From: Erythrobacter sp.
GTDB taxonomy: Bacteria; Pseudomonadota; Alphaproteobacteria; Sphingomonadales; Sphingomonadaceae
Assembly: GCA_024642565.1 (NCBI GenBank)
Contig: JAHEAV010000005.1
Location: 1 to 64,000 of the forward strand
Reading direction: 5' to 3'
Length of the DNA stretch: 64,000 bases
Shown here: positions 9,173-18,563 of the stretch, one piece after another
How positions within the stretch are numbered: the stretch's first letter is position 1
Layout of the letters: each line of letters opens with the position of its first letter
Made by a program: the position numbers and the translations under genes
The notes under the pieces: generated by a model
Database searches by the model: none
Told to the model about the DNA's origin: nothing
What the model saw: the letters and a program-made list of their open reading frames with translations, nothing else

Positions 9173-10361
9173 CGCCCCGCCCGGCTCGCTCCGCCATGTC
9201 CTCCAGGGACCAGCCAAACGCCTCGCCATAGACTTCGGCATTGTCCTGCCCGGGAATTGCCGGAGCCGGCCGCCGAATGGATGAAGGTGTTCCGGAAAAC
9301 TTTGGAAAGGCGTTCTGCATCTTGAGCCTGCCGTGGCGAATGGTGTCGACCTCCACGATGGCCTCGCGCGCCTTGAAGTGGGGATCTTCCAACATATCCG
9401 GCGCCCGGTAGACCCGGCCTGCCGGGATCGAATGCGCAATCATCAGTGCATCAACTTCATCCACGGTCAGCGTTGCGGTCCAGGCATTGATCCGATCATC
9501 CAGTTCAATCTGGCTATGCCCGCGGGCCAGATGCGTTGCATAACGAGGATCGTCAGCAAGTTCAGGCTGAGCCATAGCTTGGGCCAGGCGCGCGAAAATC
9601 GCATCGTTATTGGCCCCGATCATAAAATGACCATCCTTGCAGCGATACACATTCGACGGAGCAATACCTGGCAGGATCGAGCCGGAGCGTTCCCGAATAA
9701 AGCCGTTGCGGTCGTATTCCGGCACCAGCCCTTCCATTACCTGCAGCACCGCTTCGTACAGGGCCGTGTCGACTACCTGCCCTTCCCCGGTCTTGTCACG
9801 GTGGTGCAAAGCAGCCAGCACGCCCATGCAGCCATAAGTGGCGCACAGAGTGTCTCCGATCGAAATACCCATGCGCGCAGGTGGCCGGTCTGGTTCGCCG
9901 ACGATGTAACGCCACCCGCCCATCGCCTCGCCTATTCCGCCAAAACCGGCCCGATCCGAATAAGGGCCGCTCTGGCCATAACCGGACATTCGCGCGATAA
10001 TCAGTCGGGGATTGTCAGCGTGAAGTTGAGCAGGCGACATCCCCCATTTTTCCAGAGTGCCCGGTTTGAAGTTCTCGATCAAAACGTCGGCAGTGGCGAT
10101 CAGTTTGCGTGCAATTTCCTGACCTTCGGGGATTCGCAGATTACAGGTAACCGAACGCTTGTTGCGCGCAATCACTTCCCACTGCACCTTTTCTTCACCC
10201 TGCCCCCACAGGCGCATCGGATCGCCCTGCCCCGGCGGCTCTATCTTGGTTACATCCGCGCCCATGTCCCCAAGCAATTGACCGCAAAAGGGGCCGGCCA
10301 GGAGTTGCCCCAACTCCACCACACGCAGCCCGGTCAATGCCCCCGTGTTTTCGGAATTCAT
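9165..10361 (-). CDS. CaiB/BaiF (class III) CoA-transferase
   Basis: GLRVVELGQLLAGPFCGQLLGDMGADVTKIEPPGQGDPMR; start chosen at MNSENTG, overlapping the hyuB stop. Confidence 0.92.
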   Translation of the reverse strand: MNSENTGALTGLRVVELGQLLAGPFCGQLLGDMGADVTKIEPPGQGDPMRLWGQGEEKVQWEVIARNKRSVTCNLRIPEGQEIARKLIATADVLIENFKPGTLEKWGMSPAQLHADNPRLIIARMSGYGQSGPYSDRAGFGGIGEAMGGWRYIVGEPDRPPARMGISIGDTLCATYGCMGVLAALHHRDKTGEGQVVDTALYEAVLQVMEGLVPEYDRNGFIRERSGSILPGIAPSNVYRCKDGHFMIGANNDAIFARLAQAMAQPELADDPRYATHLARGHSQIELDDRINAWTATLTVDEVDALMIAHSIPAGRVYRAPDMLEDPHFKAREAIVEVDTIRHGRLKMQNAFPKFSGTPSSIRRPAPAIPGQDNAEVYGEAFGWSLEDMAERAGRGVI

Positions 10362-12253
10362 TCGGCGGCCTCCGCCAGGGCATGATCGGGCCATTCAGGT
10401 TGAATTGGTGCCGGCAGACCGGTTTCCGCCAAGCAATTTTCCCGCAATTCCTCAATCGAAAGGCCATAATTGAACAACTGACCCGGCGTACGGCTGGACT
10501 TCATCTCTTCGCGCAGAGCCGTGGTTGCGGTGTTATCCACCTTCCCGTCGGCACCGGCGACCACGCCGTAATCCCGCGCGCCCTCAGGTGTTACGAGGCC
10601 CTGCCGGATCTCGAGGCCAACCAGTTCCGGATCGCGGGCAAGTGGATCACCCCATCCACCACCGCCCCAGGTGATGAAGTGCAGCTGGTCACCCGCCGCA
10701 ACGGTAATATCATCCACCTTGTTACCGACGATTTCGGTGCTGCCATCCAGTTTTTCGAGTATCTTGGTCGCGCGTTTGCCCGGCAAACCGTCATTAACGC
10801 CCCATGGCGGCACGAACCATCGGTCATCATGGATTGCAATCTGGCCATCGGCCAGAAAGCGGTAAGTCATGTGAATACCATTGCCGCCGCGATGCAGGCC
10901 CGCCCCGCCGCTGTCCGGCTCCGTTTCGTAACGTTCGATCCGCAAGGGAAAATACCGCTCCAGAAATTCATTTGGGACATTGGTGAAGCCCGGCCACAAG
11001 GAATGTCCATCAGGGCCATCACCGAGCGGACGCCCCGGAATTCCGCCAAAGCCGATCTGGAACAGCTGGAACCATTCACCCTTTTGACCGGCGCGATTAT
11101 CCCAACCGGAATAGAACAAGTGCGGCGATGAACTGAAGCCCGCCGCATTCAGGAATTCAGGCGTTTTCTGACCCAAAAGGCCGCCAAGAATATCGAATAT
11201 CCGGCCCAATGCATGGGTCCGCCCGGACAAAGCGGCCGGGAATTTCGGCTTGAGCAGCGAACCTTCGGGAATGCGCACATCAATAAGATCGTAGAACCCG
11301 TCGTTGAACAGAATCTGCGGATCGAACACCATGATCATATAAATTCCGAAGAACATCTTGAACATGTTTTCGTTGAGGAAGAAATTTATCGAAGCTGCGC
11401 TTTGTGGATCAGTGCCCGCAAAATCCAGCACAACCTTGTCGCCTTCACGCCACATCGTGCATTTGATTTTGTAAGGCCCATAGCCGAGCCCATCGTCACA
11501 GATATAATCTTCGAAACTGACCGGTTCTTCGGCAATGGCCATGGCGATAAGCGATTTCATCGCGCGATAATTACGGTCGAGCAGATTCTGCGTGGCAGAG
11601 ACATAGACATCGTCCCCGAAACGATCCGCCATCTCCACAATCCGGCGCGAGGCCACGCGGCAGGAGGCAATCAGTGCATTAAGATCGGCCTGGCACCAAT
11701 CCGGCTTGCGTGTCTGATGCATCACCAGCTTGATCAAATCTTCGTTATATTCGCCGCGTTTCCAGATTTTCACGGGCGGGATGCGTACACCTTCCTCAAA
11801 GATGGACCGTGCATCGATTGGCATGGAGCCAACCACCTTACCACCGATGTCGGACTGGTGGCCGAACATGGCAGTATAGGCGATCAGGCGCCCGTCCTTG
11901 AACACCGGCAGCATGACCAGCCAATCGTTCGAATGGCTGATCGCACCGCCACAGCTGTATGGATCGGAGAGGAAAATCATGTCCCCATCCTCAATCGTGC
12001 CATCAAAATCTTTCAGGAAACCGTCGATGAAGCTGCCAAACTGGCCGACGATCATCTTGCCCGCCGGATCCGCGATAAGCGGGAAGGCGTCACCTTGTTC
12101 GCGGATACCGGGCGACATGGCCGTTCGCACCAGCGTGGCGTCCATTTCGATCCGCGCGTTACGCAGGGCATTTTCAATGATGTCCAACGTGACCGGGTCG
12201 ATATCGACCTTTTTGAAGGGATTGGTGTTCGTCTGGATGATCTCGGCAGGCAT
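10358..12253 (-). CDS. Hydantoinase B / oxoprolinase family subunit (HyuB-like)
   Basis: DPVTLDIIENALRNARIEMDATLVRTAMSPGIREQGD, RIERYETEPDSGGAGLHRGGNGI. Confidence 0.9.
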   Translation of the reverse strand: MPAEIIQTNTNPFKKVDIDPVTLDIIENALRNARIEMDATLVRTAMSPGIREQGDAFPLIADPAGKMIVGQFGSFIDGFLKDFDGTIEDGDMIFLSDPYSCGGAISHSNDWLVMLPVFKDGRLIAYTAMFGHQSDIGGKVVGSMPIDARSIFEEGVRIPPVKIWKRGEYNEDLIKLVMHQTRKPDWCQADLNALIASCRVASRRIVEMADRFGDDVYVSATQNLLDRNYRAMKSLIAMAIAEEPVSFEDYICDDGLGYGPYKIKCTMWREGDKVVLDFAGTDPQSAASINFFLNENMFKMFFGIYMIMVFDPQILFNDGFYDLIDVRIPEGSLLKPKFPAALSGRTHALGRIFDILGGLLGQKTPEFLNAAGFSSSPHLFYSGWDNRAGQKGEWFQLFQIGFGGIPGRPLGDGPDGHSLWPGFTNVPNEFLERYFPLRIERYETEPDSGGAGLHRGGNGIHMTYRFLADGQIAIHDDRWFVPPWGVNDGLPGKRATKILEKLDGSTEIVGNKVDDITVAAGDQLHFITWGGGGWGDPLARDPELVGLEIRQGLVTPEGARDYGVVAGADGKVDNTATTALREEMKSSRTPGQLFNYGLSIEELRENCLAETGLPAPIQPEWPDHALAEAAE

Positions 12254-12263
12254 TATTCGTTCC

Positions 12264-14312
12264 TCAAGCCGGAGTAATCAGGATGTTGCCAACGGCGTCG
12301 ATTTTCGCAACGCAGCCCGCTTCGACCAGTGTGGTGGAGTCCATTTCTGTGATGATTGCCGGCCCCTTGATCATATCGCCCTGCCGCAGCCGCGACCGAT
12401 CGTATATGGCACCCTGCTGATCACGACCGTCCATCCACATCGTATGATCGCGGATCTTGGCGGCGGCCGGATTGCCATCGCCCTTGGGCAGTTGTGCGGC
12501 GGGTAATTCCGGCGCTTCGCCCATGGCAACCGCGCGCAGGTTCACAATTTCGTGCGGCGTATCCATGTTGAAGGTGAACAGCCGCAAATGTTCTTCGTTA
12601 AAGCGGCCCAGAATGCCTTCTATCCCCTTGCTGTTGAGCGTGGCCTGATCAATGGTCAGCGGGACTTCGAAAGCCTGACCGGCATAGCGGACATCAACTT
12701 CGAACAGGCTGGTTATGCTGGTCTCTGGAATTCCATCTGCGGCAAGTTCCGCACGGGTCTGCGCAGCCATTTCATCGAGCAGAGCGACAAGTTCTGCGAC
12801 ATTGGTGTCTTTTGCCAGTCGGCTAAAGCTGCGCGCGGTTTCGGTCCGCATCCGTGTTGTCGCATCACCCAGGGCACACAGAACGCCGGGCGATACCGGC
12901 GAAATCGCTGGCCAGCTGCCCATCAAGCGCGCCACCGCGTTCACATGCAGTGGACCGGCACCGCCAAATCCCATCAGGGCAAAATGCCGTGGGTCGTAAC
13001 CTTGCTGGACGGAAATCATCCGCAAGGCGCCAAACATGTTCTCGTTGACGATGTCGATAATTCCGCGCGCGGCCGCCATCAGGTCTATCTTGAGCGCATC
13101 GGCAATCTTCTGCACCGAACGTTTGGCGCCTTCGCGGTCAAGCTTGAAGGTGCCGCCAAGCAAATCTTCCGGCAAATAGCCCAGAACCACATTTGCATCG
13201 GTGACCGTTGGTTCCTCACCGCCCTTGCCATAGGCAACAGGTCCCGGAACGGCACCTGCACTTTGCGGGCCAACCCGCAGTGCGCCGGTCAATTCGGGAA
13301 CATAGGCGATTGATCCCCCGCCCGCCCCGACAGTTTTGACATCCAGGGACGAAGCGCGAACCGAAAGGTGGCCGACTTCGGTGGTGCGAACGCGCCGCGG
13401 CTCCAACCCTTCGATCAGGGCAACATCAGTCGATGTGCCGCCAACGTCCAGCGTCAGTATGTTGTCGAACCCGGCATTCTTGGCCACCCACAAGGCACCT
13501 GTAACGCCGCCCGCTGGCCCGGACATTAGTATGTTGACCGGGTGCTCCTCCGCCTTTTCGGAGCTCATCAACCCACCATCGGACCGCAGCAACGAAAGTT
13601 TGCCGGTAACACCGGCATCTTTCAGTTTGGTTCGTAAATTGGAAATGTAGTTGCTGACAACCGGGCGCACAGCGGCGTTGGCTACGGTTGACAGAGTGCG
13701 CTCATATTCCTGCATTTCGGGCAGCACTTCATGGCTGAGCGACACCGAGATATCGGGCATCATTTCCTTGGCGATTTCGCCAATCCGCTTTTCATGGCTG
13801 CCATTCACAAAGGCGTTGATCAGGCTGACCGTGATCGCTTCCACCCCGCTCTCACGCAAATTCGCAAGCACTTCCCGGACCTGCGCCTCATCAAGCGGCC
13901 GTACTTCCGCGCCATCGGCGCCAATTCTGCCTTTCACCGTAACGGTATCTTCCAGGGCAGCCAGCGGTTGCGGCTTTGGCCAGATAATCCATGCGGCCAG
14001 CCCGCCCGGCACGAAGCTGCGAGCGATCTGCATGATGTGGCGATATCCCTCAGTCGTGATCAGGCCTACGCGGGCGCCTTTTCCTTGCAGCACGGCGTTG
14101 GTTGCCACAGTCGTTCCGTGCAGAAAAAATTCGATTTCCGCCGGATCAACACCGGCATCGGAAGTGATCGCATTAACCCCGTTCAAAATGCCTTCGGAAC
14201 TGTCATGCGGTGTCGATGGGGTCTTGTGCCGCCAGAAGGCGCCCGTTTCATTGTCGAACAGCAACAGATCGGTAAACGTACCACCAACATCGACGCCAAG
14301 CCGGTAACGCAT
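12264..14312 (-). CDS. Hydantoinase A / oxoprolinase family subunit (HyuA-like)
   Basis: YRLGVDVGGTFTDLLLFD, HGTTVATNAVLQGKGARVGLITTEGYRHI, LTLDVGGTSTDVALI. Confidence 0.92.
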   Translation of the reverse strand: MRYRLGVDVGGTFTDLLLFDNETGAFWRHKTPSTPHDSSEGILNGVNAITSDAGVDPAEIEFFLHGTTVATNAVLQGKGARVGLITTEGYRHIMQIARSFVPGGLAAWIIWPKPQPLAALEDTVTVKGRIGADGAEVRPLDEAQVREVLANLRESGVEAITVSLINAFVNGSHEKRIGEIAKEMMPDISVSLSHEVLPEMQEYERTLSTVANAAVRPVVSNYISNLRTKLKDAGVTGKLSLLRSDGGLMSSEKAEEHPVNILMSGPAGGVTGALWVAKNAGFDNILTLDVGGTSTDVALIEGLEPRRVRTTEVGHLSVRASSLDVKTVGAGGGSIAYVPELTGALRVGPQSAGAVPGPVAYGKGGEEPTVTDANVVLGYLPEDLLGGTFKLDREGAKRSVQKIADALKIDLMAAARGIIDIVNENMFGALRMISVQQGYDPRHFALMGFGGAGPLHVNAVARLMGSWPAISPVSPGVLCALGDATTRMRTETARSFSRLAKDTNVAELVALLDEMAAQTRAELAADGIPETSITSLFEVDVRYAGQAFEVPLTIDQATLNSKGIEGILGRFNEEHLRLFTFNMDTPHEIVNLRAVAMGEAPELPAAQLPKGDGNPAAAKIRDHTMWMDGRDQQGAIYDRSRLRQGDMIKGPAIITEMDSTTLVEAGCVAKIDAVGNILITPA

Positions 14313-15256
14313 CAGGCAATTTCCTCTTCAACTGTATTCACACGAGGGAGCGGAAATCCGCCCGCCTTTCCGACCATTGCCGGCAAATCTTTCTTCATCA
14401 CTTGCCCGAGCCAGTGGTTCACCGAAATCAAGGCATCGAGGTCGACACCGGTCGCAATCCCGGCGCGCTCGAGCATGTAAACCACATCCTCGGTGGCGAC
14501 GTTTCCTGCCGCTCCGGGGGCAAATGGACAGCCGCCGATGCCGCCGATAGAGGCATCGATGATTGTCGCACCCGCCCCCAGTGCTGCCCAAACATTGGCC
14601 AGGCCGGTCCCGCGCGTGTTGTGAAAATGAACGCGGACCGGAAGCGGGGCGATTGTCTCGCGCACCATCGTGACCAATCGGGCAACATGCCGCGGATTGG
14701 CGACACCGATAGTATCGGCAAGCCCGATTTCTGTGGCACCGGCGGCAGCCAGTTCCGCAGCCATGGCCACAATCCGCGCTTCAGGCACCTCACCGTCAAA
14801 TGGACATCCAAAGCTGGCCGCAATTGTCGCCTGCCCGGAAAGGCCGGCCGCTTTCGCCAGGGCAATAATCTCGCGCGCAGCCTTGACCGAACCATCGCTG
14901 GTTTGACCTTGATTGGCCATGGCAAAGCGGTCCGTGCTGACGGACACTGCGCCTAGCTGATCGATGCGACCCGTCGCTATCGCCCTTTCGGCGCCGCGCC
15001 GGTTCATAACCAGCCCGATGAAGGTAACGTCCCTGCGTCTGGGCAGTCCGGCGCAGACGGCTTCGGCGTCGGCCATCTGCGGCACGGCGCGCGGATTGAC
15101 GAAGCTGGTGACTTCAATCCGTCTGGCACCGGCCTCTATGGCGCGGTTGATCAGTTCCAGCTTGCTCGCTGTAGACAGGTTATCAGGTTCGTTCTGCAGG
15201 CCATCACGGGGGCTCACTTCGACCAATTCAACCCGTTCTGTATACATTTCAGTCAT
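14312..15256 (-). CDS. Hydroxymethylglutaryl-CoA lyase family protein
   Basis: VELVEVSPRDGLQNE, ASFGCPFDGEV, GGIGGCPFAPGAAGNVATEDVVYML (HMG-CoA lyase active-site loop). Confidence 0.9.
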   Translation of the reverse strand: MTEMYTERVELVEVSPRDGLQNEPDNLSTASKLELINRAIEAGARRIEVTSFVNPRAVPQMADAEAVCAGLPRRRDVTFIGLVMNRRGAERAIATGRIDQLGAVSVSTDRFAMANQGQTSDGSVKAAREIIALAKAAGLSGQATIAASFGCPFDGEVPEARIVAMAAELAAAGATEIGLADTIGVANPRHVARLVTMVRETIAPLPVRVHFHNTRGTGLANVWAALGAGATIIDASIGGIGGCPFAPGAAGNVATEDVVYMLERAGIATGVDLDALISVNHWLGQVMKKDLPAMVGKAGGFPLPRVNTVEEEIA

Positions 15257-15936
15257 CAGGCCTTGGCCCGTTGCCGCGTTCGATCAATGGAACTCAGGCC
15301 CCGGTGCGCATCGGCATAAGCATGGAATGCGCGACGGATATGGCCGGTCATGATCGAATCCGCCCAGCCCCCATCCCGTCGGGCAAAAGCGGCAAGCAAT
15401 TCATCATGCTCCCGGTGCGAACGGCGCAGTTCCTCTCGTCCGTAATGATGCGCGGTCCGCCATACCACGGGCTGTTCGATGAGGCTGCCAAGCAGCGAGG
15501 TCAAACGCGGTGAGGATGCGATATCCAGAATCAAGGAGTGGAATATCCGGTTCCCTTCCAGAAACGCATCGATATCGGGTTCCTGCCCGGAAATTGCGGT
15601 GCCAATCCGCTCATTGCTCTCACGCAATTTGCCCAAAGTTGCCTGATCCATCCGCTCGGCAGCGCGCCGCGCGGCATGGCCTTCCAGCATTGCGCGCAGC
15701 TCAAATACATCTTCGATCTCGTCCAATGACCAATCGGCAACGAAGCTTCTTTGCGATTCCGTGCGGCGAACCAGCATTTCCGCTTCGAGCCGCCTAAGCG
15801 CTTCGCGCACAGGCGTTCGCGACACGCCGCAGGAATCGGCCAGCGCCTCTTCGCCCAAAGGTGCGCCAGCTGGCAGCTCGCCGGAAATAATCATCCCGCG
15901 AATGCCTTCATAAGCCCGATCGGAGGCGCGTGACAT
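15256..15936 (-). CDS. GntR family transcriptional regulator, FCD (FadR C-terminal) subfamily
   Basis: YEGIRGMIISGELPAGAPLGEEALADSCGVSRTPVREALRRLEAEMLV winged HTH; FCD-like C-terminus; start placed at MSRASDRAYEG. Confidence 0.9.
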   Translation of the reverse strand: MSRASDRAYEGIRGMIISGELPAGAPLGEEALADSCGVSRTPVREALRRLEAEMLVRRTESQRSFVADWSLDEIEDVFELRAMLEGHAARRAAERMDQATLGKLRESNERIGTAISGQEPDIDAFLEGNRIFHSLILDIASSPRLTSLLGSLIEQPVVWRTAHHYGREELRRSHREHDELLAAFARRDGGWADSIMTGHIRRAFHAYADAHRGLSSIDRTRQRAKA

Positions 15937-15954
15937 TAAAACTCCCAAAATCGC

Positions 15955-15983
15955 TTGACCTGTGTGATTTGTATACAATAGAC
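15955..15983 (+). promoter_or_regulatory. Candidate sigma70-type promoter of the TonB receptor containing the GntR operator candidate TTGTATACAA (15969-15978)
   Basis: TTGACC at 15955-15960; ATAGAC-like -10 about 17 bp downstream; perfect 10-bp palindrome TTGTATACAA in the spacer, in the gap between divergent gntR and the TonB receptor. Confidence 0.5.
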
Positions 15984-16043
15984 ATTGAGACTGGCAAGCA
16001 GGAAAATCCCGCTACACGCGGTAAAAGGTTTGGGGAAACTATC

Positions 16044-18557
16044 ATGCTACGCATCACAAAGCCGTTTTTGTATACTTCGATTGCACTTGGAGCGCTGATT
16101 TCGGCACCAGGGTTTGCGCAGGAAAGCGCGGGAACCGAAGCCGAAGAAAGTTCGGACACGATTATCGTTACCGCACGGCGTCAGAGCGAGCGGCTGCAGG
16201 ACGTTCCTGCATCCGTCTCTGTCCTGACCACTGCGGCACTGGAGCGAACTGGAGCTGATAATGCAGCGGGTTTTGCGCAGCTTACGCCTGGCGTAACGAT
16301 CGTGACCGGCACCGCAGAAGCTGGTGACACACAGATCAACATTCGCGGGATAAATGGCGCGCGCGATGCGGAAAGCTCGGTTGCTTTGGTCGTGGACGGA
16401 ATTCTGAAGACGAACACGGCCCAGTTGAACCAGTCGCAAGGCACATTGCGGCAGGTCGAAATTCTGAAAGGGCCGCAGGGGGCCATCTATGGCCGCAATG
16501 CTGCTGCGGGTGCCATTGTGATCCAGACACTGAAGCCGGGCGACAGCTTCGAAGGAGCAGTCAAGGCTTCCTATGCCAATGAAAAAACAATTGAAGGTGC
16601 GGCCCATATAGCCGGACCAATCGGCGACAACATCGGCTTTGTCCTGTCAGGTTATTATCGCACGACGGACGGTTTTTTCACGAACCGTTACCTCAATGAT
16701 AAAGTAGTGGACGATCAGGAAACGTGGAGCGTCGATGGCCGTCTGCTGAGCAAGCTTGGCGACGCGACCGAGATTGATGTGAAGGCGCGCTATGCAAAGC
16801 TGAAAGGTGCCTCGATCAATTTCAACTCGGTGTTTCACCTCCCCAACTTTGCTGGCGTAAATCCAGCCTTTTACGAGAGCGTGGATGCGCATAAATTCGA
16901 TTATTACGGGAACATCAGGCCAACCAACGAGCAAGACAGTTTCGACATTTCAGCCAAAATTGATCACGATTTCGGCGGCTTGAAGCTGACTGCCTGGGCG
17001 CTTTATTCGGATGTCGACCAATCTTTGACTGCCGATGGAACCTCCGCTGACTTTGCACGCTACATTTTTGCGGCCAACCCGGCAGCGCAGCCTGCTGTAA
17101 ATGCCTGCTTCGCGTCGACTGCAGCGCTCACCGGCTTTGCGGTGAACCAACCTGCATTTATTGGGACAAGTCCGGTACCGTTCATTTTCGATCCGGCCAA
17201 TGGTTCAACCTTTGGCGCCTATAGCCCAACGACTTGCGACGGTACCCAATACCAAACTCGCGCGCAGAAGGACATCAGCGGCGAAATACGTTTGGCGTCG
17301 GACAGTGATGGTCCACTCGAGTGGCAGTTGGGCGTTTATTACCTCAATATTGATCGGCAAGTGGGTGTTAGCCTGGGTGCGGATACAGGGGCCGGAGTGA
17401 TCCAGAACCTATACAATGCGCCGAACAGCGCGAATCCGACTTCGCTGTTGCTGGCCGACCAATTCGACACCAATGTGTACGCTGCCTTCGGCTCGTTCAA
17501 TTATGAGGTCACTCCGCAAGTTATACTAGGTGTTGCGCTGCGCTACGACATCGAAGCGCGAAAGACCTCGACCTTGGTGCCCAATGCGATTGATCCATTT
17601 ACCGGTGGCCCGATCAATCCCGGGCAGGCATTTGGCGCGCTCACACCGAAAGAGGCAACGTTCAAGCAACTGCAGCCTAAAGTTAGCCTCAGCTGGCAAC
17701 CGAGCGATAACATCAATATCTATGGCAACTGGGGCATTGGGTTCAAATCTGGCGGGTTTAACAACCAGGGATCATCGGCACTGATCGATGCCAACTTCAA
17801 TCAGTTCATTGGTGCCGATGTTTCCATTGATGACCAATATCGGAAGGAGAAATCATCAGCTTTCGAGCTTGGCATCAAGGGCAATTTCTTTGATAATCGC
17901 GTCACCTTCGATCTTGCAGGTTATTACACCAAGATTGACGATATGCAGTTCTTTGAATTCTTCGTTGGCAGCTTTGGGCTGCTGCGGGTCGTTTCCAACA
18001 TCGACAAGGTGGATGTAAAGGGTGCCGAACTGAACGTGACTGGCCGTATCGTAAAGGGTTGGAAGCTCTACGGCTCGTTCAATGTGACCGACAGCGAGAT
18101 CAAGGCGAACAGTTCGCGGGCCTATACGGTTGGCAACAAATCACCTTATACCGCTGATTATACGATCAATTTGGGTAGCGAAATGACCGCACCGCTGACG
18201 TCGGCTATCGATCTGATTGTACGGGCAGATTACCGGATTACCGGGCCGACATGGTTCCACTCAGTCCAGGATCAGGAGCGGCCGACGCTATTCTCAGGTT
18301 TGCTGCCGATATCGGCGCTTATGCTTCCCGGTTTTGTCGGCAATGCCCGATACGATGTGGCAAGGCGCGATGCGTTTGGGGTTCTGAACCTGCGCGCTGG
18401 AATTGATGCGGGCAATTTCACGGCAACGGTTTTTGCCGAGAACATGCTGAACCGCAAATATATTAACGAAGCAATCCCCGCGATCGAATTCGGAGGTTCC
18501 TTTATCTCTCCCGGTGCGCGGCGGCTTGTGGGTGTGGAGCTTGGCTACAAGTTCTGA
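16044..18557 (+). CDS. TonB-dependent receptor
   Basis: Signal peptide MLRITKPFLYTSIALGALISAPGFAQ; TonB-box-like DTIIVTARRQSERLQDVPASV; plug GAIYGRNAAAGAIVIQT; C-terminal GVELGYKF. Confidence 0.93.
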   Translation: MLRITKPFLYTSIALGALISAPGFAQESAGTEAEESSDTIIVTARRQSERLQDVPASVSVLTTAALERTGADNAAGFAQLTPGVTIVTGTAEAGDTQINIRGINGARDAESSVALVVDGILKTNTAQLNQSQGTLRQVEILKGPQGAIYGRNAAAGAIVIQTLKPGDSFEGAVKASYANEKTIEGAAHIAGPIGDNIGFVLSGYYRTTDGFFTNRYLNDKVVDDQETWSVDGRLLSKLGDATEIDVKARYAKLKGASINFNSVFHLPNFAGVNPAFYESVDAHKFDYYGNIRPTNEQDSFDISAKIDHDFGGLKLTAWALYSDVDQSLTADGTSADFARYIFAANPAAQPAVNACFASTAALTGFAVNQPAFIGTSPVPFIFDPANGSTFGAYSPTTCDGTQYQTRAQKDISGEIRLASDSDGPLEWQLGVYYLNIDRQVGVSLGADTGAGVIQNLYNAPNSANPTSLLLADQFDTNVYAAFGSFNYEVTPQVILGVALRYDIEARKTSTLVPNAIDPFTGGPINPGQAFGALTPKEATFKQLQPKVSLSWQPSDNINIYGNWGIGFKSGGFNNQGSSALIDANFNQFIGADVSIDDQYRKEKSSAFELGIKGNFFDNRVTFDLAGYYTKIDDMQFFEFFVGSFGLLRVVSNIDKVDVKGAELNVTGRIVKGWKLYGSFNVTDSEIKANSSRAYTVGNKSPYTADYTINLGSEMTAPLTSAIDLIVRADYRITGPTWFHSVQDQERPTLFSGLLPISALMLPGFVGNARYDVARRDAFGVLNLRAGIDAGNFTATVFAENMLNRKYINEAIPAIEFGGSFISPGARRLVGVELGYKF

Positions 18558-18563
18558 TTGAAA

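Noticed and set aside
9333-10385. 350-aa plus-strand ORF antisense to the CoA-transferase
   Set aside because: Antisense shadow ORF in GC-rich DNA; no recognisable domain, and the opposite strand encodes a clear CaiB/BaiF protein
11213-12277. 354-aa plus-strand ORF antisense to hyuB
   Set aside because: Low-complexity, His/Arg-rich translation typical of a shadow frame; the real gene is the HyuB homologue on the minus strand
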